A stretch of DNA of 64,000 nucleotides, taken from the NCBI GenBank assembly GCA_026018925.1, contig JAKSZU010000025.1, forward strand, positions 23,942,891-24,006,890, written 5' to 3'. Position numbers and translations under genes: made by a program. How positions within the stretch are numbered: the stretch's first letter is position 1; the number at the start of each line of letters is the position of its first letter. This DNA is from Tupaia tana. Its lineage: Eukaryota > Chordata > Mammalia > Scandentia > Tupaiidae. The notes beneath the pieces are model-generated. The model was not told where the DNA came from and made no database searches. It was given only the letters and a program-made list of their open reading frames with translations. Shown piece by piece: positions 32,076 to 42,846 of this stretch.

Positions 32076-33817
32076 TTTCCTACAACTGGGCTTAGTTCTC
32101 ATTCTCAGGGCTCTGGGCAAGGCTGACTTCCATGAGGAAGAGAACAAGGTCAACCGGAGGGAAGAAACGTTTAGTTCCCTGCTCTCAAAACCTAGTGTCT
32201 CTGGACCAGGTCCAGGAGACTACAGAGGCTCACGAGGCAGAGTCCGTCCTGTCCGCCTTCCCTGGGTGGGGGAGTGATGTGTGTGTTCACAATCACTCCC
32301 GCCTGCTTTGCAGGATTCTCTGTGTAACGGCCGGCAGGTGTGGCCTGGCCCACCTGCAAGGGATGCAAGGAGGACAGTCCCCCTTTATGTCAGTGCTACT
32401 TGCTTTACCCAGACGCTGGGGGCCTGCATGAGCCTCAGAGCTGACAATTTTATTTTAAAGCAAATATTTTCAAATGCAATTTGCAGTTTATACATGGAGA
32501 GTAATGAGCAAAATGGATGCAGCTGTCTTTTAAATTAACCCTGCAATGCCACCCCGTTTTCCTTTCCTACCCAAGTGATAATGTAGGCAGCTTTTGGGAG
32601 GTCTTTGGAGCCCTCCAGATCTTCAAAGAGAGAGTTAAGTTGGGCTAAAAAATATGTGCATGGCTTGTGGTGCCTGGTATGGGTCTACAGCTGCCGTAAC
32701 CGGGAAAGAAAAGGCTCAAAGAACTGTGCCAGGAAGAGCTCGGTGGAAAGGCTCCTGCCTGAGAAAGAGCAGCCAGGGTGGCCAGCAGAGCCCTGAGGGG
32801 CGCTGTCAGGTAGCGGGAACCATCCCCTTGCTCCTGGGAATGTTTCTGAAGGACACAGCAGCATTTCTTGCATCTCCGTAGAGCAATTTCGAGCTGTCTA
32901 GGTGCTGGGCGTGCAGTCTCCTTGTGGTCTCAAACAGATCCAATGCTCTGCAGACCCTGTGAGCTAGTTCTCGGCCTTCTCGTGCAGACATGCCCCTCTG
33001 CTGGAGCATAATGGAGCTCACCCTGTCCTCGAGGGAGGGCTTGACATTTCGGAGACCTGCCCTTTGCCTGTGGGCGTGTGCACGCCCAGCTCTGTGGGTC
33101 TCTAGGCTCAGGAGCATTGCGCTTCGACAAAGCTTGTTTCTTAGCCGTGTTTGAAACATGGACATGACTAATTTCAATTTGGAAGGTGGAGTTTCTTGAC
33201 CTTCTGAGCGTTGGCTATGGTTGTGTTAAAGGACCACCGAATGACTGACCGAGGTCAGGGTAAGTCCAAATCCTTCGTGCAGGCACACCGGCACACGGGG
33301 CAGCCACACCCACACACTGTCATCTTTATAGTCATGACTCTGACAGCCACACTGCACTGCATATGTCTCAGGGACGGAAGGAGGACACCGCAGGTGGAGC
33401 CCAGGGACACAGACGCCCAGGAAAGCTCCGTGGTCCAGTGAAGGGGCTCGGGGAGGGTAGCAATGGCTTTATTTTGTGCAGAGCCATTTTACTGAGCTCT
33501 TCCTCGCATGCTGCTTTTGAGCCTAACTTCTTTGTAGGGGGGTGGCTGTGGGTGCCGCATGGACCATCCAGGTCGGCTTGACACTTCAGCCCCTTGGGAG
33601 GAGGGTGACTGAATGGTTGACTTGTTAACGGCGTCCTGACATTTCATGGGCAGCACGGTGGAGGTTGCTGGCTTCTTCAAATACTTTTCTGTAGCGTGTG
33701 CTTTTCTTAGGAACAAAAAGGCCTGCGTAGCAATCTCTTGCCCGGTGCCTTGTGACTCAGGAATCGAACCTTGTATTCTTGTGTCCAGAACAGCAGGGAA
33801 GGCAACAGACAGAGGGA
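32076..33817. other. Unique non-coding DNA
   Basis: No young SINE or clear repeat. A 123-codon minus-strand frame at 32806-33177 lies here. I found no recognisable domain in it and do not call it. Confidence 0.5.
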
Positions 33818-33845
33818 GGGAAGGAAGGAAGGAAGGAAGGAAGGA
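33818..33845 (+). repeat. GGAA microsatellite
   Basis: Six to seven tandem GGAA units inside a longer purine-rich stretch (33800-33890). GGAA arrays can bind ETS-type factors when long, but this one is short. Confidence 0.92.
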
Positions 33846-34554
33846 TGGGTGGGAAGGAGGAAAACAAGAAAGAGAAAACAATTGGGGGAAGCGAGAGTGA
33901 CAAAAACACATGGAAGCCTTATAGTCACTCTCAGACTGAGAAGTCCATTAGAGCTGAGTTGGTTAAGTCATGGCTGAAAGATTCGTTTGCCTTCTAATGT
34001 CTTCACTCTCAAGCTAAGGAGTTGGCTACCCCATTGGGCTGGTCTTGACCATGGGGCAGCAGGGCAGGATTTCTGGCAGGGCAGTCTCCAGCCAAGACGT
34101 AATGGGAGTCTCTACCTCACCCATGTCTGTTGTTCCCATGAGTGGAGCATCATGGGAGCTGGGCTAGCTCGATGTCCTCCCCAAGAATAGCACTGATTGT
34201 AGAACAGATCCTCCCGTATACAGAGCCATTTTTAATTCACTGCCTACCACAGCTGCCAGCCTGCAGAGATAATTCCTTCTAGCAGAATAGCTCTAGATTA
34301 TTATAGGGAAATCAAATTTGCATAAAAGCGCTCTTTCTTCTCTCTCAAGTTACTAAACAGATACTGTCAATTACTTCTGTTGGAAGAACTTTTGAGGGGA
34401 GGGGAAATACATTGTTTTTTGCTTTTTGTCATACGCCATATTAAAAACTCCCTGTACAACTTCGGAAGATGTTGAGGACTCACGTTTTGTGCGACCCTTC
34501 ACATTTAGCACGGACTTCACGATTTTCAGTGTTTTCTGGTCCAACACAGTTTTT
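33846..34554. other. Unique non-coding DNA
   Basis: Purine-rich at first, then mixed. No gene recognised. Confidence 0.4.
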
Positions 34555-34760
34555 ATTTTTATCTTTATTTTGATCGAGCACAGGCCCTGAAGACATAAAG
34601 ATGAGTGAGCCTTGCACTTGAGAAGCTTATTTCACTTGACTCGCACACAAGTTTATGGAATGAGTAAGAGAGGCGTCGTCCGGCTTTGCATAGGAGGAAG
34701 CTGGAGCCCAGGGAAGTCGACGTGACCTTCTGAGAGGGCACAGCTGGGACACAAGGCTTC
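34555..34760 (-). mobile_element. MIR/L2-type remnant
   Basis: 'gagcacaggccctgaagaca' and 'gcacttgagaagcttattt' are L2-like read backwards, then 'gcataggaggaagctggagc' and 'gagagggcacagctgggac' read like the reversed MIR CORE. The join between the two is unclear. Confidence 0.55.
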
Positions 34761-34871
34761 TGTGTTTCCCCCGGGCTCGCGCGATACCTTGACCTCGCTC
34801 GGGAGAGGAAACGTCAGGGTTGCAAATGGGCAGCCTGCCGTGGCTTGGCCAAACCTTTGTTTTAAATTTCT

Positions 34872-35045
34872 TTCTTCTGAAGTGAGGAAGGTAGAGATGG
34901 AGGCACCCCCAGTAGGGCCTGGCTGCCGTGATCCACCCCGTCTCCACCAGCCTGGGTCAAGGGTGTCTAAGCACATGTGGCGTAGCCCAGGGCGCAACCC
35001 AGGACCTCGCCCTGGGAGCCCTATTGCATTATCACTAGGTCATCT
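34872..35045 (-). mobile_element. Third-family SINE, diverged
   Basis: 'ggtagagatggaggcacccc', 'cagcctgggtcaagggtgtc', B-box-like 'cgcaacccaggacctcgcc' and 'attgcattatcactaggtc' follow the order of the copy at 17826-18033. Confidence 0.7.
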
Positions 35046-35458
35046 ACCGCCAAAACTTTTCATCCCGCAGCATTTAAAAAGCAGAAGGTTTTACTCCTCT
35101 GCTCCCACCCCGGAGAAGAAAGGACGTCTCATTCCTTTTGAAAAGTGTCAAAGAACCTGGCAACACTGAGCCACCCAGGTAGGACGTGGCCAGCGGTCAC
35201 CCCTCCCCACGGACGGCATCAGCTTTGGGCCTGGGAAGCTTTGAGTTGGCCCCTGCCCTGAACCTGGGGGAGGGAATGGGGATGTGAGTGCCCTGTACTG
35301 CGCAGTAACCTGCCCTGCTTTCCAAATAACCTTTCAGTTTTCTCCTGCTTCAGTATACCAGCCTTAAAACAAAAATGTTGCCAAATTGTACCCCGTAGAT
35401 CTCCGTTCCTGATGGTTTGGAGACTCAGATCTTTACTGCAGGCTGATAGTCTACTTAC
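35046..35458. other. Unique non-coding DNA
   Basis: No repeat or gene recognised. Confidence 0.4.
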
Positions 35459-35717
35459 ATTCTTTCTTTCTTTTTTCTTTTTCTTTTTTTGCCAGAGGGT
35501 GAGTGAGCTAGCGGAGTGAGACAGGGAGAAGGAGAAAGCACCCCTCATGGGGTGTGGCCACACTGTAATCCCTTCTCCATTTCTCCATCTGGGTGGGATT
35601 TGGATATGCATGCACACGTGCACACTGCCTTGCTCAAGACACCAGGGCCGAGATTCCCACGGTGCGGTCGGCCGTGGGAGCCAGCTCCCTTCACCACTGC
35701 GTGCCGGGCCAGCCCTC
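35459..35717 (-). mobile_element. Long-family SINE, older copy
   Basis: Reverse copy: CT-rich start, 'gccagagggtgagtgagcta', 'gggagaaggagaaagcaccc', head with 'cgagattcccacggtgcgg', ending 'gccgggccagccc'. Diverged. Confidence 0.78.
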
Positions 35718-36584
35718 CACTGCCCCGTGCTTAAAAGGGCTTTCCCAGCTACTGTTTTATTCCATGGCCTTCTGTTTTGACTTGCTTCATGCTAGGGCAG
35801 ATAAGGAATATGAACATGGAAGATTATTGAGCTCGCAGTTTTGCATTTGGGCCTTGATTTGCTAAATTTTGGAAAATTTGTGTGCTGTACCTGGGTTTAT
35901 ATTGGCAAAATGATCATAGGACTCGAATAAGAAGTAAAAAGAGACATAAATATGGTGTTGGAAATGCCTTTGTGAGTTATTGCTCAGTTCTACTTGACTG
36001 TGGGAGTTTATTAAAAGTTTGACCCGTGGAGATGATAGGTTAGACGAAATCTAAACACAGCACCGGAGCCTCGAAGACCTTCAGGAAGGGTGCTGTGTAT
36101 GCAGCGGGCCCCTCATCTGTGATACTTACCCTGGTCCCTGGTGTTCTATACGTGCATGGGCCCTCAGCTGTGATACCTCTTCTTGGTTTTATATATGTAC
36201 AGTGGGTGGCGCTCTCTACAATACTTCTTCCTGTTATGCTGTAGCAATTTTCTTCAGTTAACCGAGGGACAATCTGTTGACAGTCTCTCTGGGTATAATA
36301 TTGTTTTGGGTGCCCTTTGCCTAATTTTGCACCTCTGTTTTCTAAATCTGGAGTTTGTTTCCCACCCACCTCCTGGCGGGCTGTGTACGTGGCGTGATTT
36401 GATTTCAAAGTTGGTGACATTCCTCTCGTCTCCCAGTGCGCTCGTCTCCTTCCAGTGCTGAGAATTCTGCCCAAGTGGTGCGGTTCTGTCTGTAGGCTTC
36501 GATTTTGTGTTAAGTAGCCGCGTTCCCAGCCTTGCCTAGTGCCGAGTTTGCACAACCCGTTTATACCCTTCCCACATTTGCTCT
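35718..36584. other. Unique non-coding DNA
   Basis: A related phrase recurs near 36116-36205 ('gtgatac' with 'cttggt' nearby), suggesting a degraded short tandem duplication. A 182-codon minus-strand frame (36040-36588) is not supported as a gene. Confidence 0.45.
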
Positions 36585-36725
36585 TCACGACAGCCCTGTG
36601 AGGTCAAGGGTGGCTCTGTCCCTTTTGGGGAAGAGAAATACAGAGGAAAGAGTAGGGCTTGGGCGTCCCAGATGCTGACGTGGAGTCCCAGCTGCATCAG
36701 TCACTAACCGTGTGACCCGGAGGAG
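36585..36725. mobile_element. MIR fragments in two orientations
   Basis: 36585-36655 ('acagccctgtgaggtcaagg', 'gaagagaaatacagagg') is reversed MIR. 36658-36725 ('ttgggcgtcccagatgctga', 'actaaccgtgtgacccg') is forward MIR. Confidence 0.6.
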
Positions 36726-36759
36726 GATTACAGTTTTACTCTACACAGTGTGCGTGAGG

Positions 36760-36915
36760 ACTGGAACTGATATTTTCATTCACTCACGCACCCAGCATTC
36801 TTCTAGCCTACAGATACTTATGCCGCCGCTCCTGAGAGCAGGCTCAGGGGATGCGTTAGTGAGTGACCAGACCCTGATCCTCCCCGCAGGAGCACCAGGC
36901 CTAGCACCGCGCAGT
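36760..36915 (-). mobile_element. L2-like remnant
   Basis: 'ttcattcactcacgcaccca', 'cagcattcttctagcctaca' and 'gcgttagtgagtgaccaga' follow the same order as the element at 10425-10890. Confidence 0.5.
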
Positions 36916-37699
36916 GGTGGTCCCTCAGTGCTCGGTCTGCACGTCTCCTGGTGAGCACAGTGGGCGACGAGCCCAGCTCAGGTGTTGCAGTCTTTGTCTC
37001 CAAAGTCTTCAGCTGGTGGTCTGTCCATCAACCCTCTGGAGAAAGGGGCTTCCTGTGTTGTCCTCCTGGGTCGTTTTATTTCAGTCGCCGTCTCGGGCAC
37101 GCACAGCCTCGGGATTGTGACCCAGTTCCGAGCGGAGCCCTGGCTCTGTTCAGTCACGTGTGTGTCTTCGAGCCACTGAGCCACCCTCACTAACTCCCAG
37201 GTTCTTCAGCAGCTGAGAGGGCTAAGTGGCAGCCCAGCTTCATCAGGCCGTGCTGGGGTCAGGTCAGGGCGTCCCTGCAGAGGGTCTGGGCCACACCTGC
37301 GCACAGTGGTATTGGTGAAATGGTGATGGTGGTGTCTGGACTCACACCGCAGACACTCAGGTGGGGAAGGCACAGCCTCTCCTCCTTCCGACACGGGCTG
37401 CGGCTCCTTCGGCTGGGAGACAACGCGGAATCTCAGAGCTTGGAATCTCTCCACCTCTCAGCCAGTGGCCCACAGCCTCCATTCTGGAACCACGCTGGGC
37501 CAAGGCAGGCCAGGGGTGGACTAGGCCTAGAAAATTCCAGGGGTCACATGGAGTTGACCAGCCTTTCATTGGAATATTCTGGTTCCACCTTGGCCAGTGG
37601 TTCTACCCGGCAGACCTGCCCTTGGCCAGGACGGGGTGAGAGCACCCATGTTTGAGGCCATGCTTCACAGTAGCTGAGGAGACTTTGCCGAATACACTA
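36916..37699. other. Unique non-coding DNA
   Basis: GC-rich with many short open frames. No recognised gene or young repeat. Confidence 0.45.
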
Positions 37700-38127
37700 T
37701 TCCTTCTCCGTGCCCAGGTTCGAGCCTTCATTCTGCCTCTTACAAGCCAAGGACTATGAATTCTTTAAGCCTCAGCTAAAATTTGCCCCAAAAGTTGGGA
37801 TAATAATAAACACCTATTTACTGTGTTCTAGGCACCTCACACTTCGTAGCCCTCTACCCCACATCAGCCCTGAGCTGGCTACTAGACTTTGTGGATTAGG
37901 AGACCGAAGCAGGCAGAAATGAAAAAGCTTTGGGAATGAGACTTTGCCCCAGACGGACCCAGCAACTTGTACTCAGAACCACTTAACTCTGCTCCTTCCC
38001 CAACAGGGTGGGATCGAAAGACCCCACCTCCAAGGGTTTGTGAGGATGGGATAAAATAAGCACAAAGAGCACTGAGCACCAGTTGTGGTGTCCAGCCTGT
38101 GCTCAGTAAATATTACCCATCATTCCA
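37700..38127 (+). mobile_element. MIR interrupted by another MIR
   Basis: Forward MIR left half at 37700-37808 ('ggttcgagccttcattctgc', 'gggataataataa') and right half at 38033-38127 ('ttgtgaggatgggataaaat', 'agcactgagcaccagttg', 'gctcagtaaatattac'). The sequence between is a reversed MIR. Confidence 0.75.
37806..38000 (-). mobile_element. MIR nested in MIR
   Basis: 'aacacctatttactgtgttc', 'taggcacctcacacttcg', 'ttgtggattaggagaccga', 'cagaaccacttaactctgc' are reversed MIR phrases. It lies between two halves of a forward MIR. Confidence 0.72.
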
Positions 38128-39709
38128 GCCCCAGTGGGGTGTGTGTGGGTCTCTGGAGCAGCGGCCAAGCAGGGCCTTAGAACACCGGGCAGGGAGTTCA
38201 CAGGCGACCTCAGGGTCACAGGCACGTGCAACGGTCTTGGCCTTGAGCTGGAGGCTTGACACCTGTTGCCAGGGGTTGCACCATGACACAGTGAGGCTGT
38301 TACAGCAGTTCTGTTCTCTGCTGTCCATAGGAAATACTTACGAAACACCTTCTTACTCCCCGATGCCGTTTCCGATGCAAAGCGAACAACCTTGACTCAC
38401 TCCTCTCTGGTATTTAAGTCCAAAATGAAGAGTCCTCCAGCTGTCTCATTTCCAGTCACTGGGTATACCTACCTCACATTTTGCATGGACGCTTTTAGAA
38501 ATCGGCACCTTTCAATACTTTCGTCATCCTCCCTACCGTCATCGTAAGGAGTTCTTACTTTGGGTTAGGTGCCAAGTGCTTCCCCTGGACCATCTCATTT
38601 AAATCTCACATTAGAATGCAAAATGAAGGTGTCTGCAAATGAGAGCGAGTGTATGAATCTCATCACTGGCAGTAGCTACTCTAGAGGAAAAAGAGGAATG
38701 TGTCTCAGCTCTTTGAATGGCTAAGGATTACTCCATAGACTATTGGAAGACCTCCCTTGGTGTAAACGTTCATATGCTAAGATATCAAAATATACTGTGG
38801 ATGTCCTTTTCCAAAATACTGTCTGGTGGACATGGGTGTTGTATTTTGTTAATGTAAATACGTGATGAAAACCCACAATGTTCTGGTACCCGAATATCCT
38901 CCCACAACTCACTTCCTGTGCTCCCTGAAACATATACTACCCTTTCATTTTGGTGGTGAGTTAGTTCATTTCAGTCCCAGTGCAGGACAAGGGTTTTCCT
39001 GGAGCAGGCTCTCCATTCCGAATCATTTTTAGTGGTGGAAAAAGCAAACCATCAGGAAAAGTCTTTAGGACAATTAATAGGTGAGATTTTTCTCATTTTA
39101 TAGGGATAGGTTCTTTTGTTCTTACAATTGTTCTGATTTTAAAAGTAACCTCAGCTCAGACTTCAAATTGTGACTCCACAGTGGGTTGACCAGATGGTCA
39201 GTTAAATCTTCCTTCCTAAGAATGCTGGACAAAATAGAACTAACAAGTTTTCATGATATGTGCCAAAAACTGAGTGAAATGTCCAGGAGCTGAAAATAAA
39301 CAAAGGGTGGAGACTGGGTGGGAAGCTTGAGCTGAGACTCTGCCTCAGGGCATTTGCTGAGAGTAGATGTTCTTGAGCTTTGACCGCTCTGCTGGGGACC
39401 AGAAACCAGGCTTTGGGCCCTTTGAAATGCAGGAAGTTGAAACTGGGACCGACACAGAGCCAGGACCCTCAAAGGGCTACATTCTTCATGAAAAGTAGCT
39501 TCAAAAAATAATTGCCCTTTTGGCCAAGAGAGCTTCTTGACATTAGCTGTAGACATGGAAAAAATTTCCTCCCAGATGTTCTTATAATATCCCTGCCTAC
39601 CTTTGACTTTGGAGGTTGAAATGTTCCTGCCTGAGTGATCTGGAAGAAATAGTTTATTTATTTGTGTTTGTTTCTTTTACAAAAATATTGTCTCTTAATG
39701 AATTAGCCT
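38128..39709. other. Unique non-coding DNA
   Basis: No young SINE and no clear old repeat recognised in 1.6 kb. No gene. Confidence 0.5.
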
Positions 39710-39714
39710 TATAT

Positions 39715-39905
39715 CTATGTCTGTGTATCTATATATATTTTGAGAGAGAGAGACAGACAGACAACACCCCAGCAGTCCACCTCCAGCTTCAGCCAGTCCT
39801 GTTCACGCCAGGTATACTTAGGGAGGTTCCGGACATGAACTCAGAACCTTCTTGTGTGAGTCAGCCGTGCAGAGCACCACATTTTACCACAGTGCCACAG
39901 TCTAG
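39715..39905 (-). mobile_element. Third-family SINE
   Basis: 'tttgagagagagagacagac', 'ccagcttcagccagtcct', B-box-like 'atgaactcagaacct', 'cacagtgccacagtc' match the copy at 22210-22425. Confidence 0.85.
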
Positions 39906-40090
39906 CCGTAGATATGAACTTTAGAGGTCCTGGATTGGTGGCATTCAAAGTCCCTTGAAGATGTGGATGCAGATACTCCCTGGATAAAGGTACTTTTGTC
40001 CTAAGTTCCCTGGCATCCCCACAGGTTCAAATTGGCCTCATATGAGCTCTCAATCTGCAATTACAAATGTACAAAGAATTTAGTCAATAT

Positions 40091-40254
40091 GGGGCCGGCA
40101 GGTGCCATGGTGGTTAACGTGGTGGACTCCCACATGGCCATCCATGGTTTGAGTCCTGGACCTGGCAGCTTCCTCTCTCTCTCTCTCTCTCTGTCCCTCT
40201 CTGGTCAAATTAAAAGTAATAAAGTTAAAATAATTCTAAAAAAAAAAAAAAAAA
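40091..40254 (+). mobile_element. Short-family SINE with long A tail
   Basis: 'ggggccggcaggtgccatgg', B box 'ggtttgagtcctgg', CT repeats, 'ctctggtcaaattaaaa', A run of about 20. The duplication 'aaagaatttagtca(a/g)tat' at 40073-40090 and after the tail has one mismatch. A clean short-family copy. Confidence 0.95.
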
Positions 40255-40274
40255 AAAGAATTTAGTCAGTATAT

Positions 40275-40640
40275 GTTTAAGAGTCAAGAGAAACAATAAA
40301 TAGTAGAATGAGACCCTCAGATACCTCATATATTGGAATTGTGATAATAAATTCAAGTTCAGTTAAATAAGATAAATGAAAACATGACCAAAGGAATAGA
40401 CTAATTACAAATAATATGAAAATTAAAAACCTATAAAAAAGGCAAGGAAGATTTGAAAAGGGATCCAATAGAATCATCTAGAAATAAAGTACAATTATCA
40501 AAATTAAGAGTAAAATCTCTGTAAGAAATTAGAAAAGAATAATGGAGCCCCAAGTTAACCTTTATTCTATCACTCAGAGGCAAGCAATGTTGAACTATTT
40601 TATATATCATAAATCTTCTGTATTATTTTTCCTATAATTT
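40275..40640. other. AT-rich DNA, perhaps old LINE
   Basis: Very AT-rich. 40545-40640 ('aagcaatgttgaactatttt' and neighbours) may be the start of the old L1 continued after the next SINE. Confidence 0.4.
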
Positions 40641-40647
40641 TTATTGG

Positions 40648-40803
40648 AGGGGCCAGCAGGTAGTGAGGTGGTTAAAATGCTGGACTCCCACATGGCCGAC
40701 TGTGGTTCAAGTCCTGGACCTGGCGGCTTCTCACACCCCCCCCCCCACTTTGATGAGTATGTGTCCAACAGCAAATAAAATAATATAAACAAATAAAATC
40801 TTA
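40648..40803 (+). mobile_element. Short-family SINE, intermediate tail
   Basis: 'ggggccagcaggtagtgagg', B box 'ggttcaagtcctgg', C-run, then 'tttgatgagtatgtgtccaa' and 'cagcaaataaaa'. The tail resembles the long family's 'ggtgagca...' tail more than the short one. Flanks share 'ttattgga'. Confidence 0.88.
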
Positions 40804-40809
40804 AAAAAA

Positions 40810-41139
40810 TTATTGGAAAGATGTAATACTTCCTATAAAAATGTTATATGCCATTTTCTATATAAAAAGCACTTTCTCACCATTATGCTATATAAAATAT
40901 TAAGAAAAAAATTCCATAATGTTAATATTCTCCTAAAGTTAGATTTATGTATTTATTTTCTGTTGTAGACATTACTGTAAAGGACGTCTTGACAGACACT
41001 TCCAGGCCTTTTGGCAGCTTGTTTTTGTTTTCCTATTTTTATACAAGTAGTAGTGTATTATACATTGATTTGTATATTTTTCTTAATCAAATGTACATTG
41101 ATTAAATATGGTTTATAATACTTAATACAATCCCTGTAT
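40810..41139 (+). mobile_element. Old L1M-type fragment, possible
   Basis: AT-rich. 'ttctgttgtagacattactg' and 'ggacgtcttgacagacactt' resemble L1M 3' sequence. Weak. Confidence 0.4.
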
Positions 41140-41490
41140 TGGCTTGTGTTAGGGATGGCTACAAGTACAACTCCAAATGACTGTGTCGTAAATGAAATAG
41201 TTTATTTGTCTTTTGAATTTAAAAAGCTTAGGTGGTAGGTAGAACTTCTTCAGTTATGTTACTCTATCACATGTGACTTCAATTCTGAGGACACCTCAAG
41301 GTCCTGGGTGGCTGCTCGAGTTCTAGCCATTGCAGTTGCATTCCAGCCAGGAGGAAAGATGTGGAAAACTGGGGGAAGAAAATATGCCTTTCTCTAAGGG
41401 TACTGCCCGGAAGGAATTTGCACCCATCATTTTTATGAACATTTCTTAGGCTGGGGCATATTTACAGGGCCATACCTAGCTATAAGGGAG
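41140..41490 (+). mobile_element. Mammal-wide old repeat, family not assigned
   Basis: 'acaactccaaatgactgtgt', 'agtttatttgtcttttgaa' and 'ttgcattccagccaggagga' follow the order of the element at 30895-31395, so the two probably belong together. Confidence 0.55.
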
Positions 41491-41763
41491 ACTAGGAGAT
41501 GTAATCTTCACTACAGATGACAATATGCACAATTAAAAATGGGAGGATCTTATTCCTAAAGAGAAAGGAGACAATGGGTATGGGAGGACCACAGTGCATT
41601 ACAAATCCCTCTGGTGTTTTGTACATCTGAGTCTAAACATAAGACTTTGTATATATCTGCTACATTATTTTCAGAAAAATTGTACCAGCTAACAGTACAC
41701 ACGAATGCTTCAGTTATGTTACCGTCATCAATCCTAGGTATAATGAATTTTATAATATTGACA

Positions 41764-42014
41764 GGGACCAGTAGGTGGCATGGTGGTTATGGTGCTGGAC
41801 TCCCACATAGCTGACTGTGGTTTGAGTCCTAGACTTGGTAGCTTGAAAATCATGCTGGGTGTGTGTGTGCTTGTGTGTGCCCAAAATCCTGAGAGGAGAA
41901 TGGAGGAGAAGGGACGGCAGCATGGCCATCACTCCTAGGAGGTGATTTCTTACTTTCCCTTTCTCTGGTGAATCCATGTGGCTTATGGCAAAAACCTAAA
42001 ACAAAACAAAAAAA
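41764..42014 (+). mobile_element. Long-family SINE
   Basis: 'gggaccagtaggtggcatgg', B box 'ggtttgagtcct', middle with 'gcccaaaatcctgagagg', CT stretch, 'ggcttatggcaaaaaccta', A/C-rich tail. Confidence 0.92.
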
Positions 42015-42427
42015 CCAGGCAATTAGTTAAGTTAAAATTTTAATCCTATCTTATTCTTCTTTGATATTGGTATGAATTGATATGTTATTCTGTGGTTGTT
42101 CTTATATTTGAGTTTTTGGTTCATGTTCCATGTCCGTGGGATCATATAGCTTGTTTTTCTTAATGGTTTTCTAATCTCTCTATAATAAAGCTCTTGACCC
42201 TTTGTCATGTTGGTTATAAGGCAGAATAAGGCAGAAATTGTGTTTCTGAGAGTCCCGAATGGGGTGGATGAGAGACCCATTTTGTAATCGGAGTAACTAC
42301 TGAAGAACAATCTTCAGTGCACTAAAAGGGGCCTAGGATTTGTATGGGCTTCATGTTTGAGTTTCAACATGAGGGCTTCTTTTGTAGTATTTTAATTGCA
42401 GAAATTAGGGGACCTTTCTTCTTCTCC
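42015..42427. other. AT-rich non-coding DNA
   Basis: No repeat recognised. Confidence 0.4.
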
Positions 42428-42693
42428 TCCTCCTCCTCCTCATTGAGAGATTGAGAGATTGAGATTTTTGCTATTGGCATGTGCACTCACCAGAGAGAGA
42501 CAGAAAGTGAGAAATCAAGCCCCAGGGAAAATGGCCATGCCACAGATCCTTTTCCTCCATTCTCCCCTTGGGATTTTGGGCACGCATGTGCATGTGATAG
42601 GTGTGAGTTTCAAACCTGTGAGCCCAGAACTTGAACCGTGGTTGGCTGAATAGAAGTCCAGCAATGTAACCATTGCACCATCTGCTGAGGGCC
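42428..42693 (-). mobile_element. Long-family SINE next to a CTC repeat
   Basis: Starts after a CTC trinucleotide stretch (about 42420-42441) and a triple 'attgagag'-like repeat. Then 'tttttgctattggcatgtgc', GA stretch, middle, 'cttgaaccgtggttggc' and end 'ctgagggccc'. Confidence 0.86.
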
Positions 42694-42846
42694 CTCCCCC
42701 CTGTCATGTCATGCCACAGTCCCTTTTTCTTCATTTCTCCTTTTTCGGCATTTTTCAAGCTGTGGGCCAGGATTCCGACTGTGTTGGCCATGTGGCAGTT
42801 CTGGCTCCAACACTAGGCACTTAACCTTGCACTACAGGTCGGCCCT
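42694..42846 (-). mobile_element. Truncated long-family SINE
   Basis: Reverse head and part of the middle only: 'tgccacagtccctttttctt', 'gtgggccaggattccgac', 'ttggccatgtggcagttc', 'actacaggtcggcccta'. It directly abuts the preceding copy, in the same orientation. Confidence 0.75.

Noticed and set aside
32806-33177. 123-codon minus-strand frame rich in Arg and Leu
   Set aside because: No recognised family and no splice or start context. Length is within chance for this composition.
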